DNA from: ATZT02 sp038124905
GTDB taxonomy: Bacteria; Actinomycetota; Actinomycetes; S36-B12; UBA5976
Length of the DNA: 26,077 bases
Assembly (NCBI GenBank): GCA_038124905.1
Contig: JAYPCW010000016.1
Location: forward strand, 1-26,077
Reading direction: 5' to 3'
Part shown: positions 15,894 to 23,503 of the stretch, in pieces
Layout: every line of letters starts with the position of its first letter
How positions within the stretch are numbered: position 1 is the stretch's first letter
The notes under the pieces: model-generated
What the model was told of the DNA's origin: nothing
What the model saw: the letters and a program-made list of their open reading frames with translations, nothing else
Databases searched by the model: none
Program-made: the position numbers and the translations under genes

Positions 15894-15953
15894 CTTTCTA
15901 TATAAAAAAGGTTAGTTCGAATTAGGCCTTAAATAAAGCGCTATTTATATCTA

Positions 15954-15973
15954 TAAAGTCACATGTGACTTTA
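15954..15973. promoter_or_regulatory. 20-bp perfect palindrome, likely operator
   Basis: TAAAGTCACATGTGACTTTA is a perfect 20-bp palindrome in the intergenic region between tspO and the LigA-like gene, about 108 bp upstream of the latter's start. It has no U run on either side, so a protein-binding site is likelier than a terminator. No regulator family is assigned. Confidence 0.5.
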
Positions 15974-15976
15974 GAC

Positions 15977-15990
15977 GTTTTAATTAAAAC
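15977..15990. promoter_or_regulatory. 14-bp perfect palindrome adjacent to the first
   Basis: GTTTTAATTAAAAC is a perfect palindrome whose centre is 20 bp from the centre of the palindrome at 15954-15973, roughly two turns of the helix, so both would face the same side of the DNA. Its AT-only core makes chance symmetry easier than for its neighbour. Confidence 0.35.
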
Positions 15991-16017
15991 TCGGTAATTT
16001 AGGAGTACAATAGGCTA

Positions 16018-16494
16018 CTAATTGGAATTCAAAATTGCATAGCCAAAAGATAAACTAGTTGCAGTTAAAAGCCAAACTTGATAAGGCAATATTGCAATTC
16101 CCGCCCAAGTATTTAAGCTCCAAGATAAATATGTCATGGGTAAAGTAGCTAGCGCGGTAATAAGCAAGAAAAACGCAGCGAAATATAGATTCTCACTTAC
16201 GTAAAAAGTTCTTGCCCAAGCTAGTGCTGCAATTACTGAAAGTGCATAAAGAGCTAGCCAGGTATTTTTTTGAAATGATGAACCTAATGAGATAACACTT
16301 ATGCTGATGATTATCAAGATTAAGAAGTTATAAGGCCAAATTAAGCCAAATACAAATTCTGGTGGTTGCCAACTTGGTCTATTTAATGATCTATAAAAAG
16401 CACTACCGGTATTTACCCAAAGCCCCGAGCCAAATGCGTAAATAAGCGTCAAGCCGACGCTCAAAATAGAGAATGTCAATCTAGATTCCAACAC
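16018..16494 (-). CDS. tspO: TspO/MBR-family tryptophan-rich sensory protein
   Basis: A 158-residue membrane protein of the TspO/MBR family, five predicted helices. The hallmark SLNRPSWQPPEFVFGLIWPYNFLI (the WxPP loop) lies near residues 36-58, the aromatic-rich AALAWARTFYVSENLYFAAFF is helix 3-4, and the last helix ends in LPYQVWLLTATSLSFGYAILN, as in the family. TspO binds porphyrins and in bacteria is linked to light, oxygen and stress responses, and can catalyse light-dependent porphyrin breakdown. The start is GTG at 16494, without a strong ribosome binding site; TTG at 16479 is possible. It diverges from the heliorhodopsin gene across 111 bp. It is a divergent member, slightly less rich in Trp than the classical proteins. 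Confidence 0.88.
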   Translation of the reverse strand: MLESRLTFSILSVGLTLIYAFGSGLWVNTGSAFYRSLNRPSWQPPEFVFGLIWPYNFLILIIISISVISLGSSFQKNTWLALYALSVIAALAWARTFYVSENLYFAAFFLLITALATLPMTYLSWSLNTWAGIAILPYQVWLLTATSLSFGYAILNSN

Positions 16495-16605
16495 TCCAAA
16501 AGTCTATTTAAAGCCTAGATAAAGCACAAATAATTTATTTTTAGCCTGTCTAGTAAAACCCATCCTTAAGCGTTAAGATTTAATTATTCACTATTAAGGA
16601 AATTT
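16495..16605. promoter_or_regulatory. Shared divergent control region, tspO / heliorhodopsin
   Basis: 111 bp between the two outward start codons. On the plus strand AAGGAA lies 5 bp before the heliorhodopsin ATG and TAAGAT (16574-16579) is a possible -10 box. A 13-bp inverted repeat, CTTAA-GCG-TTAAG at 16565-16577, overlaps that box and is a plausible operator. Confidence 0.45.
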
Positions 16606-17352
16606 ATGAATAAACTAAGAAGATTCAATGTAATCGCCGGAGTATTTCATCTAGTTCAATTTGCTGCGGTCCTTGCCCTAGCTAATTCATTTAGTTTGCC
16701 GGTGACAGCTACTTACTTAGCTGGTCCTCCCGGATCTGAGTTTGCAGATCCCATCACACTTTTTGAGGTGCCAGTTGGCGCAGGAGTTGCATTATTCTTG
16801 CTACTTTCTGCTTTCTTTCACTTTGTAGTAGCTAGTCCACAATTTTTTAATCGCTATCAAAAGGGATTAGAAAAAAATCAAAATATCTTTCGATGGGTTG
16901 AGTATTCGATCAGCTCTTCAGTAATGATCGTGCTCATTGCACAAATTACAGGTATTTCTGACTTTGCCGCATTAATCGGTATTTTCTTTGTCAATGCCGG
17001 CATGATTTGGTTCGGTTGGCTACAAGAGAAATACACAAATCCTGGTACAAAAGATTTTCTTCCGTTTATATTTGGCTCGCTTGCTGGCTTGGTCCCTTGG
17101 TTAATTATTTTAATTGCAGTAATTGCCCCGGGGTCAGAGTTTCCGGTAAGCCCGCCAGCTTTTGTCTATGGAATCGTAGTTTCACTATTTCTTTTCTTTA
17201 ACTCATTTGCCCTGGTGCAGTACTGGCAATATAAGCAAAAGGGAAAGTGGAGCGATTACTTGTACGGTGAGCGCGCGTACATAATTTTGAGCTTGGTTGC
17301 TAAGTCAGCCTTAGCTTGGCAAATCTTTTCAGGTACTTTAATCCCTGAATAA
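16606..17352 (+). CDS. Heliorhodopsin
   Basis: A 248-residue, seven-helix retinal protein of the heliorhodopsin family, the rhodopsins whose N-terminus faces the cytoplasm. Matches by recognition: RRFNVIAGVFHLVQ, NSFSLPVTATYLAGPPG, FEVPVGAGVALFLLLSAFFHFVVASP, the helix-3 block RWVEYSISSSVMIVLIAQ and the last helix ERAYIILSLVAKSALAWQ. Lys233 is the expected Schiff-base lysine, Glu99 the counterion, and His15 and His72 correspond to the conserved cavity histidines. Length is typical. Pump motifs of type-1 proton or sodium pumps are absent, so slow-photocycle sensing or an enzymatic or signalling role is expected; the true function of most heliorhodopsins is unknown. The ATG at 16606 has AAGGAA upstream. 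It diverges from tspO and its 3' end overlaps the convergent hydrolase by 15 bp. No retinal synthesis gene is in the window. Confidence 0.96.
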   Translation: MNKLRRFNVIAGVFHLVQFAAVLALANSFSLPVTATYLAGPPGSEFADPITLFEVPVGAGVALFLLLSAFFHFVVASPQFFNRYQKGLEKNQNIFRWVEYSISSSVMIVLIAQITGISDFAALIGIFFVNAGMIWFGWLQEKYTNPGTKDFLPFIFGSLAGLVPWLIILIAVIAPGSEFPVSPPAFVYGIVVSLFLFFNSFALVQYWQYKQKGKWSDYLYGERAYIILSLVAKSALAWQIFSGTLIPE

Positions 17353-18399
17353 CACTTCTGCTAACCACTCAAATGCATCATTTTGCATTTGAGTGGTGAA
17401 GGAATGTTGCACTGGGTAGAACTCGCTTTTATAAATCTTTTCGTTTTTTGAGTAATTATCTTTTAGAGCATTATCGGCTTCTTGCATTCCTGCAGGCGTA
17501 AATAATTGATCTTTTGAACAAAACTGCACAAACAAAGGTGTATTTGAAATCATTGCTACTTGTGGCCAATCCATTTTGCTAGCTAAATCAAATGGAAAAA
17601 ACATCCAAGAGTGCGGTGCCACGTGCGATTCCAGCATAGATTCATATGACGCCATGGCACCAACGCTGACTACGGCTGAAAGATCGGGGTTAGTTGCGTG
17701 TAAATAAAGTGCACGGCATCCACCTCCAGATAGCCCTACTGCTCCAATCTTGTTAGAAATTTCTGGCAAACTCTTTGCTATCTGCAGCGCAACTTGGTCT
17801 TCAAAATTTAAAAGCCCTGCCAAAGTAGATCCAAATAAACTTAAATACTTGGATAACACCATAGATTCATGCATTACTGCCAAATCTTCGAATTCTTCGC
17901 GCTGAAGAATCTCTTTTAACCGAATTGGCATACCCTCAAGCGGGAACTTTCTAGACCCCCATAAAAAAGCATCAAAAACTAAAACAGCAAAACCTCTTTT
18001 AGCGAGTTCGTTTACTGGAGTTTGATTTTCATAATGATGCTTTCGCACCCTTTGAACTTCATTGGTGACTGAATTACCATCATCAAATACTTTTTCGACG
18101 CCAAAGCTCTTAACATCATCATGGCTGTGTAGATAAATTATTCCAGGAAGCGGTTCTTCATGATTTTCTGGTTTTACTAAAAAAGCTTTTGTTTTAGGCC
18201 CGTAGCCAACAGACCAAGAAAGCGGGGTAATTTGCAGCCCGTCATAAACAAAACTCTCGCCTCGTTCTAATAAAAAATGATCTGGAAAATCTGGTAATTC
18301 TCCAAAACTCTTAATTAGTTCATTTCTGCTAATTAAATAATTTTTACCCGGGCGAAAATTTAATTTTTTTGGTAAATCCTCGAAAGGCGTTAGGTCCAA
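17338..18399 (-). CDS. Alpha/beta hydrolase (dienelactone hydrolase/acetyl-esterase type)
   Basis: A 353-residue serine hydrolase with a complete catalytic triad: nucleophile Ser224 in GLSGGG, acid Asp297 in FCSKDQLF and His332 in QHSFTTQMQ. The N-terminal 75 residues precede the first strand of the fold (PLPGIIYLHSHDD, 84-94), and a helical insertion of about 60 residues (120-180) lies before the nucleophile elbow, so it resembles the longer dienelactone hydrolase or acetyl xylan esterase-like proteins. No signal peptide is present, so it is cytoplasmic. The substrate is unknown. The start is TTG at 18399; no clear ribosome binding site. It lies 22 bp after the universal stress protein gene on the same strand and is probably cotranscribed. 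The last 15 bp overlap the heliorhodopsin gene. Confidence 0.88.
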   Translation of the reverse strand: MDLTPFEDLPKKLNFRPGKNYLISRNELIKSFGELPDFPDHFLLERGESFVYDGLQITPLSWSVGYGPKTKAFLVKPENHEEPLPGIIYLHSHDDVKSFGVEKVFDDGNSVTNEVQRVRKHHYENQTPVNELAKRGFAVLVFDAFLWGSRKFPLEGMPIRLKEILQREEFEDLAVMHESMVLSKYLSLFGSTLAGLLNFEDQVALQIAKSLPEISNKIGAVGLSGGGCRALYLHATNPDLSAVVSVGAMASYESMLESHVAPHSWMFFPFDLASKMDWPQVAMISNTPLFVQFCSKDQLFTPAGMQEADNALKDNYSKNEKIYKSEFYPVQHSFTTQMQNDAFEWLAEVLFRD

Positions 18400-18421
18400 T
18401 TAAGCACCGGTCTCAAACAAA

Positions 18422-19231
18422 TTATTCAACAGACCAGTCGTGGGCTAGCAGAACGGAACTGCTTGCGTAATGAGCTATAGCACTAGCTACCGAGCCAACT
18501 AAAACTCTTGGCAATCCAGTCATTCCTCGTGTGCCTAGGGCAACTAAATCTGGTGCTAGTTCATCTATAGTGTCCAAAATTGTCATTTTTGGACTAATTG
18601 TGATTGATAGTGGATCTGGTTCAACAATTTTCTCTACTGTTTTAGCTCCTGCGCTATGCAAGATTTTTGCTGCAGCGCTTACCTTCGATCGAATGTCGTT
18701 TTCAATCTCAACCACGCCTATTAAAGTAACTTGTACATCTTTAATCCATGGCATAGCCGCCAATAAGTTAACAACGTAGTCAGCATGAACTGAACCATCC
18801 ACACAAAGCAAGATGGTTTTAATAGGTTTCTCGTCACGTGCAATCACCAACGGAGCATTTGGACAGCGCAACAGAGCTTCAGCAGTGCTTCCAATATGCA
18901 TCGCTTTTAGTAAACCTTTGCCACGTGGGCCAACTACAATTAAATCAGTCTCACTACATTCACCCAAAATTAATCGTGGATCATTTTTTGCAGTCAAATA
19001 ATTCGTCTTTGCTAAACCAGTGCTTACGGGTGCATTTCTTGGCACCGGCGGTGTCCATTCATGGAGTTCGTAAGCATCCTCTGAGGTTTCTCGCTCTTGC
19101 AACTTAAAATCTTGAACTGTAACAATGTCTACCGACCATTCTGGCCAACTTTGAGCGCAAATCCAACCCCAGGCGGTATCAGAGGCTTTTGAACTATCGT
19201 CACCGAAGGTAATTTTTTTTAAAAGCTCCAT
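18422..19231 (-). CDS. Universal stress protein with tandem Usp domains
   Basis: A 269-residue protein made of two UspA domains (about 5-132 and 137-268), the form common in Actinobacteria. Each ends with the ATP-binding pattern: GPRGKGLLKAMHIGSTAEALL (101-121) in the first and GTRGMTGLPRVLVGSVASAI in the second, and strand one of the second domain reads KTILLCVDGS. Both copies keep the Gly-rich loop, so ATP binding is likely. The first domain starts with an unusual ITFGDDSSKASDTAW instead of a plain VGVDGS. The role is a cytoplasmic stress or energy-state sensor with no known partner. The ATG at 19231 has a good ribosome binding site (GAGGG). The hydrolase gene follows after 22 bp. Confidence 0.93.
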   Translation of the reverse strand: MELLKKITFGDDSSKASDTAWGWICAQSWPEWSVDIVTVQDFKLQERETSEDAYELHEWTPPVPRNAPVSTGLAKTNYLTAKNDPRLILGECSETDLIVVGPRGKGLLKAMHIGSTAEALLRCPNAPLVIARDEKPIKTILLCVDGSVHADYVVNLLAAMPWIKDVQVTLIGVVEIENDIRSKVSAAAKILHSAGAKTVEKIVEPDPLSITISPKMTILDTIDELAPDLVALGTRGMTGLPRVLVGSVASAIAHYASSSVLLAHDWSVE

Positions 19232-19291
19232 CAGGACCCTCTTTTCGCTACAAGTTTGACTAGCCTAGCCGATTTCCTTTGGATACAAAAA

Positions 19292-21045
19292 CTACTCGTT
19301 ACCCACATTAATAATCTGCGGCTTTCCATCATGGTTTAGTACAAAAATAGTTTTACTACGGCTCGATTTAATCAATTGAAGTAATTCTGCTCTATCAAAC
19401 GGCTCAGCCTTTGAGTCAAGATCAATCCATACTTTTGATTTACCTCTAGCATTTTTCTTAAGCCAGTCAGCTAGATCTTTATCTAACGGCGAAATTACAT
19501 AGATATTGTCAGGTTCTATGGCATCTGCTAAATCTAATTCTCGATCTACTCGAAATACTAACCAGTGGTAACCCGAAATCACAGCAGTCGAAATTAATAT
19601 TGCCAAGGGAAAGCGTAATTTTCTTAATGTTTCAAGACTTAATCCACCAGAAAAGGAATCTTCAAAGACAAAGTAAACAACTAAAATNNNNNNNNNNTTG
19701 GTTTATAATAATCTGCATTAAGTTTTTTTACTAAAATTGCAGAAACTATTGCTGCGATCCCACTAACACCAAACAATAAAAATAAATAAACTCTTCTAAC
19801 TGGTGATTTTTGCTCATCAAGATCTTGATAAGTTATTAATTTCTGTACGCGATTCCAATGTATAAACCAAAATGGTGCTCCAACTGCAATTAATGTTAAC
19901 GCCAATAACAATGTATTAATAGCGCTGCCACCAGTAATGAGCGAAGCCACCGCAAGGCTTTCAATTAATGACACCAGAACAGTAGTGAAGCCAGTTGTAG
20001 CAGCAACTAGTCCTATTGCGGCAATTAGATAATCATAAGTACGATTCACATCGTTTCTTTTACCTACATTGATTTCTTTTAGGACTGATTTGTGGTACCA
20101 CCAAACAAATAGTGTAGTTAGCGCTACCGAAGCTAACGTCGGCATATTTTGAAAATGACTACTAAATGTTTTCTCAACTGGCTCGCCGATCAGCCAAACA
20201 ATAATCTGATAAACCGATGTGGAGAGCGTACTTACCGCAGTAATAAGTGATCCGCCAATCGCAACAATTATTAGATAGGTAAACCAGAGAACCGTTTTTT
20301 CAGATGTAATCGCAAAGCGAATCCAATAGGTTATCCAAATTATTGCTGCAATTGCTAAATAAATTAGGCCATAAATCAAACTATTTAAATTGGACTCTAT
20401 TAATTTTGTCTCTCGAGTAATCATCAAGGCTCTTAAGGCGGTGCTCAAAATTGTAGAAACTGCAACAATTCCAACCACCGCTCCGATGAAAGAGCCTAAT
20501 AAAAAAGAAAGTTGTATTTTTTGTGGATCAGCATTTTTCCAAGCAAATCTAAGATGAATTACCCAAATTAAAATCCAAACTATAAATACCGAGAAGGATT
20601 GACTAGAAATAAATTCATCTGCAAAAATCCATCTCAGAAGTTGATTTAGCGCCGAGGCCCAAGCGATGAGCGCGATAATAGTAATGACTGTTAGATAAAA
20701 ATTCCAAGCTAAAGATTCTTTTTCTTTAGTGTTTTGTTGATGTTGTCTTCTGAGCCAATTAGCAATTCCCAGCAGTAGCGGCAACCCGACAATCACGAAT
20801 GCGCTATAGCGCGCCAAGGCGCTTTCGTCGGCTAAAACAAATGTACTGCGATTAAAAATTCGCCCGAGCAAACCTGCGAAACCAACCGCTACAACTATTA
20901 CTAGTCCAAAAAGTACGGAATATTGAAAGAACTGCTTTAGATTATTTGTATTCTCTTCTCTAAAAGTACTTTTAGTAGCACGTTTAGAAATCAAGATGAC
21001 AATTCCGGTCAACAAAATTGTCAATAGCGCTAAAGAAGCAATCAT
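19292..21045 (-). CDS. DUF5671-like multi-spanning membrane protein, cut by a 10-N gap
   Basis: I read this as one large membrane protein, about 585 residues, interrupted by the 10 N at 19688-19697. The N-terminal 450 residues (21045 down to 19698) have roughly twelve hydrophobic helices in repeats that each end with short Trp/His-containing turns (IANWLRRQHQQ, VWWYHKSVLK, FIHWNRVQKL), the pattern of DUF5671 repeats. Past the gap the open frame continues with a further helix (LVVYFVFEDSF), LRKLRFPLAILISTAVISGYHWLVFRVDREL and then a soluble tail of about 75 residues. The TTG at 19606 would start inside that helix, so it is not a true start. The frames on the two sides differ by one, so the true gap length should not be 10. 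The ATG at 21045 overlaps the preceding gene's stop. Function is unknown. Confidence 0.7.
19688..19697. other. Assembly gap (10 N) inside the DUF5671-like gene
   Basis: Ten N bases of unknown true length. The reading frames of the two flanks can be joined only if the true gap has a length of 2 modulo 3, for example 8 or 11 bases. Confidence 0.95.
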
Positions 21046-21509
21046 TTATTTAGTATTCCGCAGTCATACAATGGCCATGGAATTCCAGTAATTTTCCAAG
21101 TGCCGTTTTCATCTACTAAGCGAATTATTTGTTCTTCTGTGTAGTAGCTGTCTAGAGGAGCCCCGCTAGGTGTTTCTATTTGAAATTTAACTCTAGCTCT
21201 AGAGTCATCGAGTTCGATGCCCAATAAATTAATTCTTACATTTGTTGGAACATAAGTACGATCTAAATCACTTGCAACACATTTAGAATCTGCCTCCATA
21301 TAAGTCATAGCAGATTCGTAATTACCATCAACAATATCCACTAAATAAGCTTGCACGACACCCTCTGGTGAATTGGCATCTAAATCCTGAGCTGGTCTGT
21401 TTGTCGAAACAATTACCACCAGAACAGAAACTAAAACAATTAAAGCTACTACTAGTCCGAGAATCCGATTTGGATTTTTTGAGGTCATATCTAAAATGCT
21501 ACTCCTCAT
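21042..21509 (-). CDS. Membrane-anchored protein of unknown function
   Basis: A 155-residue protein with one N-terminal membrane helix (about 16-36) and an exported domain after it. The exported part begins NSPEGVVQAYLVDIVDGNYESAMTYM, which looks like the first helices of an NTF2-like or DUF4878-type fold, and ends with strands and a short Trp/Pro/Cys segment. It has two cysteines in the exported part that could form a disulfide. No catalytic motif. The start is ATG at 21509 or ATG at 21488; the latter would leave room for a normal leader. It is coupled to the DUF5671-like gene by an ATGA overlap, so the two products probably work together. Only 27 bp separate it from the divergent ABC transporter gene. 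Confidence 0.8.
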   Translation of the reverse strand: MRSSILDMTSKNPNRILGLVVALIVLVSVLVVIVSTNRPAQDLDANSPEGVVQAYLVDIVDGNYESAMTYMEADSKCVASDLDRTYVPTNVRINLLGIELDDSRARVKFQIETPSGAPLDSYYTEEQIIRLVDENGTWKITGIPWPLYDCGILNK

Positions 21510-21536
21510 TAACTGGTTGATGACTAGACTAAGAAA
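21510..21536. promoter_or_regulatory. Very short divergent promoter region with a symmetric -10 element
   Basis: 27 bp between two outward start codons. TAGACT lies 6 bp before the ABC gene ATG, which fits a -10 box of a leaderless transcript. Its complement, TAGTCT, is also a -10-like hexamer for the opposite gene, so one element could serve both directions. No -35 box is clear. Confidence 0.35.
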
Positions 21537-22448
21537 ATGACCTCTGCAGCTGCTTTAGAAACCCACTCACTAACGGTTAATTATGGGAAAGCGAGAGGAA
21601 TAACTGAAATAAACCTCAAAGCAATGCGAGGTGAGGTATTAGGGCTTTTAGGGCCAAATGGAGCTGGAAAAACAACTTGGATACGTGCAATTTTAGATTT
21701 AGTACATCCAACCTCAGGCAATATCAAGATTTTTAATGTTGACTCACGAACGCCAAATGCGAGAAGTGTCATCTCTTATTTACCTGGAGAACTTAATTTA
21801 CCTAAGAAATTAACAGGCTATGACATTATTAAGCGCTTTACTTCAGGTAGGGATGACATTAGTCAAAACGAAGTAAGCAGCATTGCAAGTCATTTACAAA
21901 TTGATCTCTCAAAAAAAATCGGCACCTTATCTAAAGGTAATCGACAAAAAGTTGGTTTGGTGCTTGCCCTGGCACCAAAAACCCCCATTCTACTGCTAGA
22001 CGAACCATCTTCTGGGTTAGATCCCTTAATACAGAATGTCTTTGAGGATTTAATTAAAAATAAAGTTGAAGAGGGGGCGTGTGTTGTGCTCTCAAGTCAT
22101 GTCTTGAGTGAACTTGAAAATTTAACTGACCAAATTGCAATTTTGCGGGAAGGGTCACTTATTAACTATAAATCAATTAAAGATCTAAAAAGAGAGTTGA
22201 AGCCAAAATATTTTATAACGCTGAAAGATATGAACAATGAAGCTTTAGTAAGAGCCTCTTTGTTTAACAATTCAAACTTTGAAATTATAAAAACTGCAAC
22301 GCATTTAGAAGTAACGGTTAAAGGTTCTATTGATCCTCTAATTAAAGCGCTCTCAAGGGTAGAAGTGCTAAAAATTGACCAAAAGGGTGGCGACTTAGAG
22401 GAATTGCTCAAAACTTTCTACCCTGAACAAAGGGCTAATCATGAGTAA
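21537..22448 (+). CDS. ABC transporter ATP-binding protein
   Basis: A 303-residue ATPase of an ABC-2 type exporter. Motifs are complete: Walker A GPNGAGKT (39-46), the signature LSKGNRQKVGL (131-141), Walker B ILLLDEP (151-157) followed by SSGLDP, and the H-loop histidine in VLSSHVLSELE. The Q-loop is replaced by the YLPGELNLP segment, which is seen in the multidrug/antibiotic exporter branch. Residues after 230 form a C-terminal regulatory extension. The ATG at 21537 follows a likely leaderless promoter. The 3' end overlaps the permease gene by 8 bp, so the two are coupled and form one transporter. Substrate is unknown. Confidence 0.93.
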   Translation: MTSAAALETHSLTVNYGKARGITEINLKAMRGEVLGLLGPNGAGKTTWIRAILDLVHPTSGNIKIFNVDSRTPNARSVISYLPGELNLPKKLTGYDIIKRFTSGRDDISQNEVSSIASHLQIDLSKKIGTLSKGNRQKVGLVLALAPKTPILLLDEPSSGLDPLIQNVFEDLIKNKVEEGACVVLSSHVLSELENLTDQIAILREGSLINYKSIKDLKRELKPKYFITLKDMNNEALVRASLFNNSNFEIIKTATHLEVTVKGSIDPLIKALSRVEVLKIDQKGGDLEELLKTFYPEQRANHE

Positions 22449-23241
22449 GGCATTTTCATTTATCAGGTCGGAATTTCAAATACAATTTCGCTCTATTTTG
22501 GGCTGGTCAATTGCAATCTTTTCGATAGTAAGCCTTACAAATGCATTTTTCCCTAGCATTAAGGGATCCGAAGAGTTAGATCAAATATTCGATCAACTTC
22601 CGGAGGCGCTACAACCGCTATTTGGAAATGCTCAGCTTTCAACTCCTATGGGCTACCTACTTACAGAAACTTATCTTTTTTTTCTGCCCGCAGTTTTATT
22701 GGTTTATGCAATAGGACGGGGCGCTTACTCACTTGCTGGTGAAGAAGAGGCAGGCACTCTAGATTTATTGCTAGCTCAGCCAATTAGTCGAATTCGTCTT
22801 TATTTTCTTAAGTCGATAACGCTCTCGCTTACTTTGATTTGGCTTTCGCTTTTAGCATTACTACCCACGCTGCTTTACGGTCCGTTCTTTCAAATTGAAA
22901 TTCCAGCAATAAATTTAATCTCGATCACTATTGCGTTAAGTGCTTTAGTTTTATTTTTTGGCCTGCTCTCGCAAGGAATTTCAGCAGCAACCGGTAGTAG
23001 GGCGATAGGTATTGCCTCTGCGGCTAGCTTTGCATTCTTAAGTTATTTAATTGATGGCTTGGGTCAAGCAATTGAATGGCTTGAAAAATTTCGAGTCGTT
23101 TCACCATGGAAGTGGTACAACGCAAGCGGGTCATTATTTGATACCGATTTTCTTCAAGGCAGTTTAATACTGATTTTTTCTGGTTTGATATTCAAAGTAA
23201 TTGGGATAACTCGATTCACTAAGAGAAATCTTGCCTCGTAA
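22441..23241 (+). CDS. ABC-2 type exporter permease
   Basis: A 266-residue membrane subunit with six predicted helices in the ABC-2 layout: an N-terminal helix (LGWSIAIFSIVSLTNAFF), a loop, helices around 73-87 and beyond, and the conserved GEEEAGTLDLLLAQPISRIRLYFLKS segment, where the E..GT..LLL..P..R pattern contacts the ATPase. It is the partner of the ATPase encoded immediately upstream, whose gene overlaps by 8 bp. The family is labelled polyketide or multidrug exporter in many genomes; substrate cannot be inferred. The start is the ATG at 22441. A 262-bp gene-poor interval follows. Confidence 0.9.
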   Translation: MSKAFSFIRSEFQIQFRSILGWSIAIFSIVSLTNAFFPSIKGSEELDQIFDQLPEALQPLFGNAQLSTPMGYLLTETYLFFLPAVLLVYAIGRGAYSLAGEEEAGTLDLLLAQPISRIRLYFLKSITLSLTLIWLSLLALLPTLLYGPFFQIEIPAINLISITIALSALVLFFGLLSQGISAATGSRAIGIASAASFAFLSYLIDGLGQAIEWLEKFRVVSPWKWYNASGSLFDTDFLQGSLILIFSGLIFKVIGITRFTKRNLAS

Positions 23242-23503
23242 ATACTTAATTTGTGTCGAATTGATCTGAATCACTTTATAGACTAGTTTCCAGCATCGGG
23301 CACACCAAGGATCGTATGAATTTACCGAGATTAGAATCCAAGACTTGGCATGCCTTTGAGGTAAATGATGCAATTAATTTTCTATCAACAGACATAAATA
23401 GAATTTGAAAAATTTATTTGGAGACTCAAAAAAGTCTACGTGATGTGATCTAATGAATTAGCAAGCACTTGTTATATGATTGCCTCTACTTGATTGAGGT
23501 AAA
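23242..23503. other. Intergenic interval between ABC permease and LysE-type gene
   Basis: 262 bp without a confident gene. It holds the ATPase-like fragment at 23316-23408, a small AGACT/AGTCT hairpin near 23424-23439 and, at the end, CCTC (23483-23486) that can pair with GAGG (23496-23499), the ribosome binding site of the next gene. No strong terminator is seen after the permease. Confidence 0.6.
23316..23408 (+). pseudogene. Possible remnant of a cation-transporting P-type ATPase N-terminus
   Basis: A 30-codon frame opening at ATG 23316 with AAGGA four bases upstream. Its residues TWHAFEVNDAINFLSTDI resemble the Cation_ATPase_N domain pattern (WHALSVEEVL..L.TD) that starts such pumps, but it stops at TGA 23406-23408 and none of the other frames continues the expected GLT..EA segment. 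It could be a decayed gene start left after deletion, or chance. Too short for certainty. Confidence 0.3.

Noticed and set aside
15912..15922. LexA (SOS) box from GTTCGAAT-like bases near 15913-15921
   Set aside because: Only one half-site is present; the second half of the actinobacterial consensus is missing.
16606..17352. Actinorhodopsin or another light-driven pump
   Set aside because: The helix-3 motif of proton pumps is missing and the blocks match heliorhodopsins throughout.
19292..19606. Independent 104-residue gene starting at TTG 19606
   Set aside because: The frame is open upstream to the gap and encodes a further membrane helix, so it is the end of the DUF5671-like gene.
23164..23373. 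Minus-strand 69-residue frame across the permease end and the intergenic DNA
   Set aside because: No recognisable family, no ribosome binding site, and it overlaps the end of a well-supported gene.
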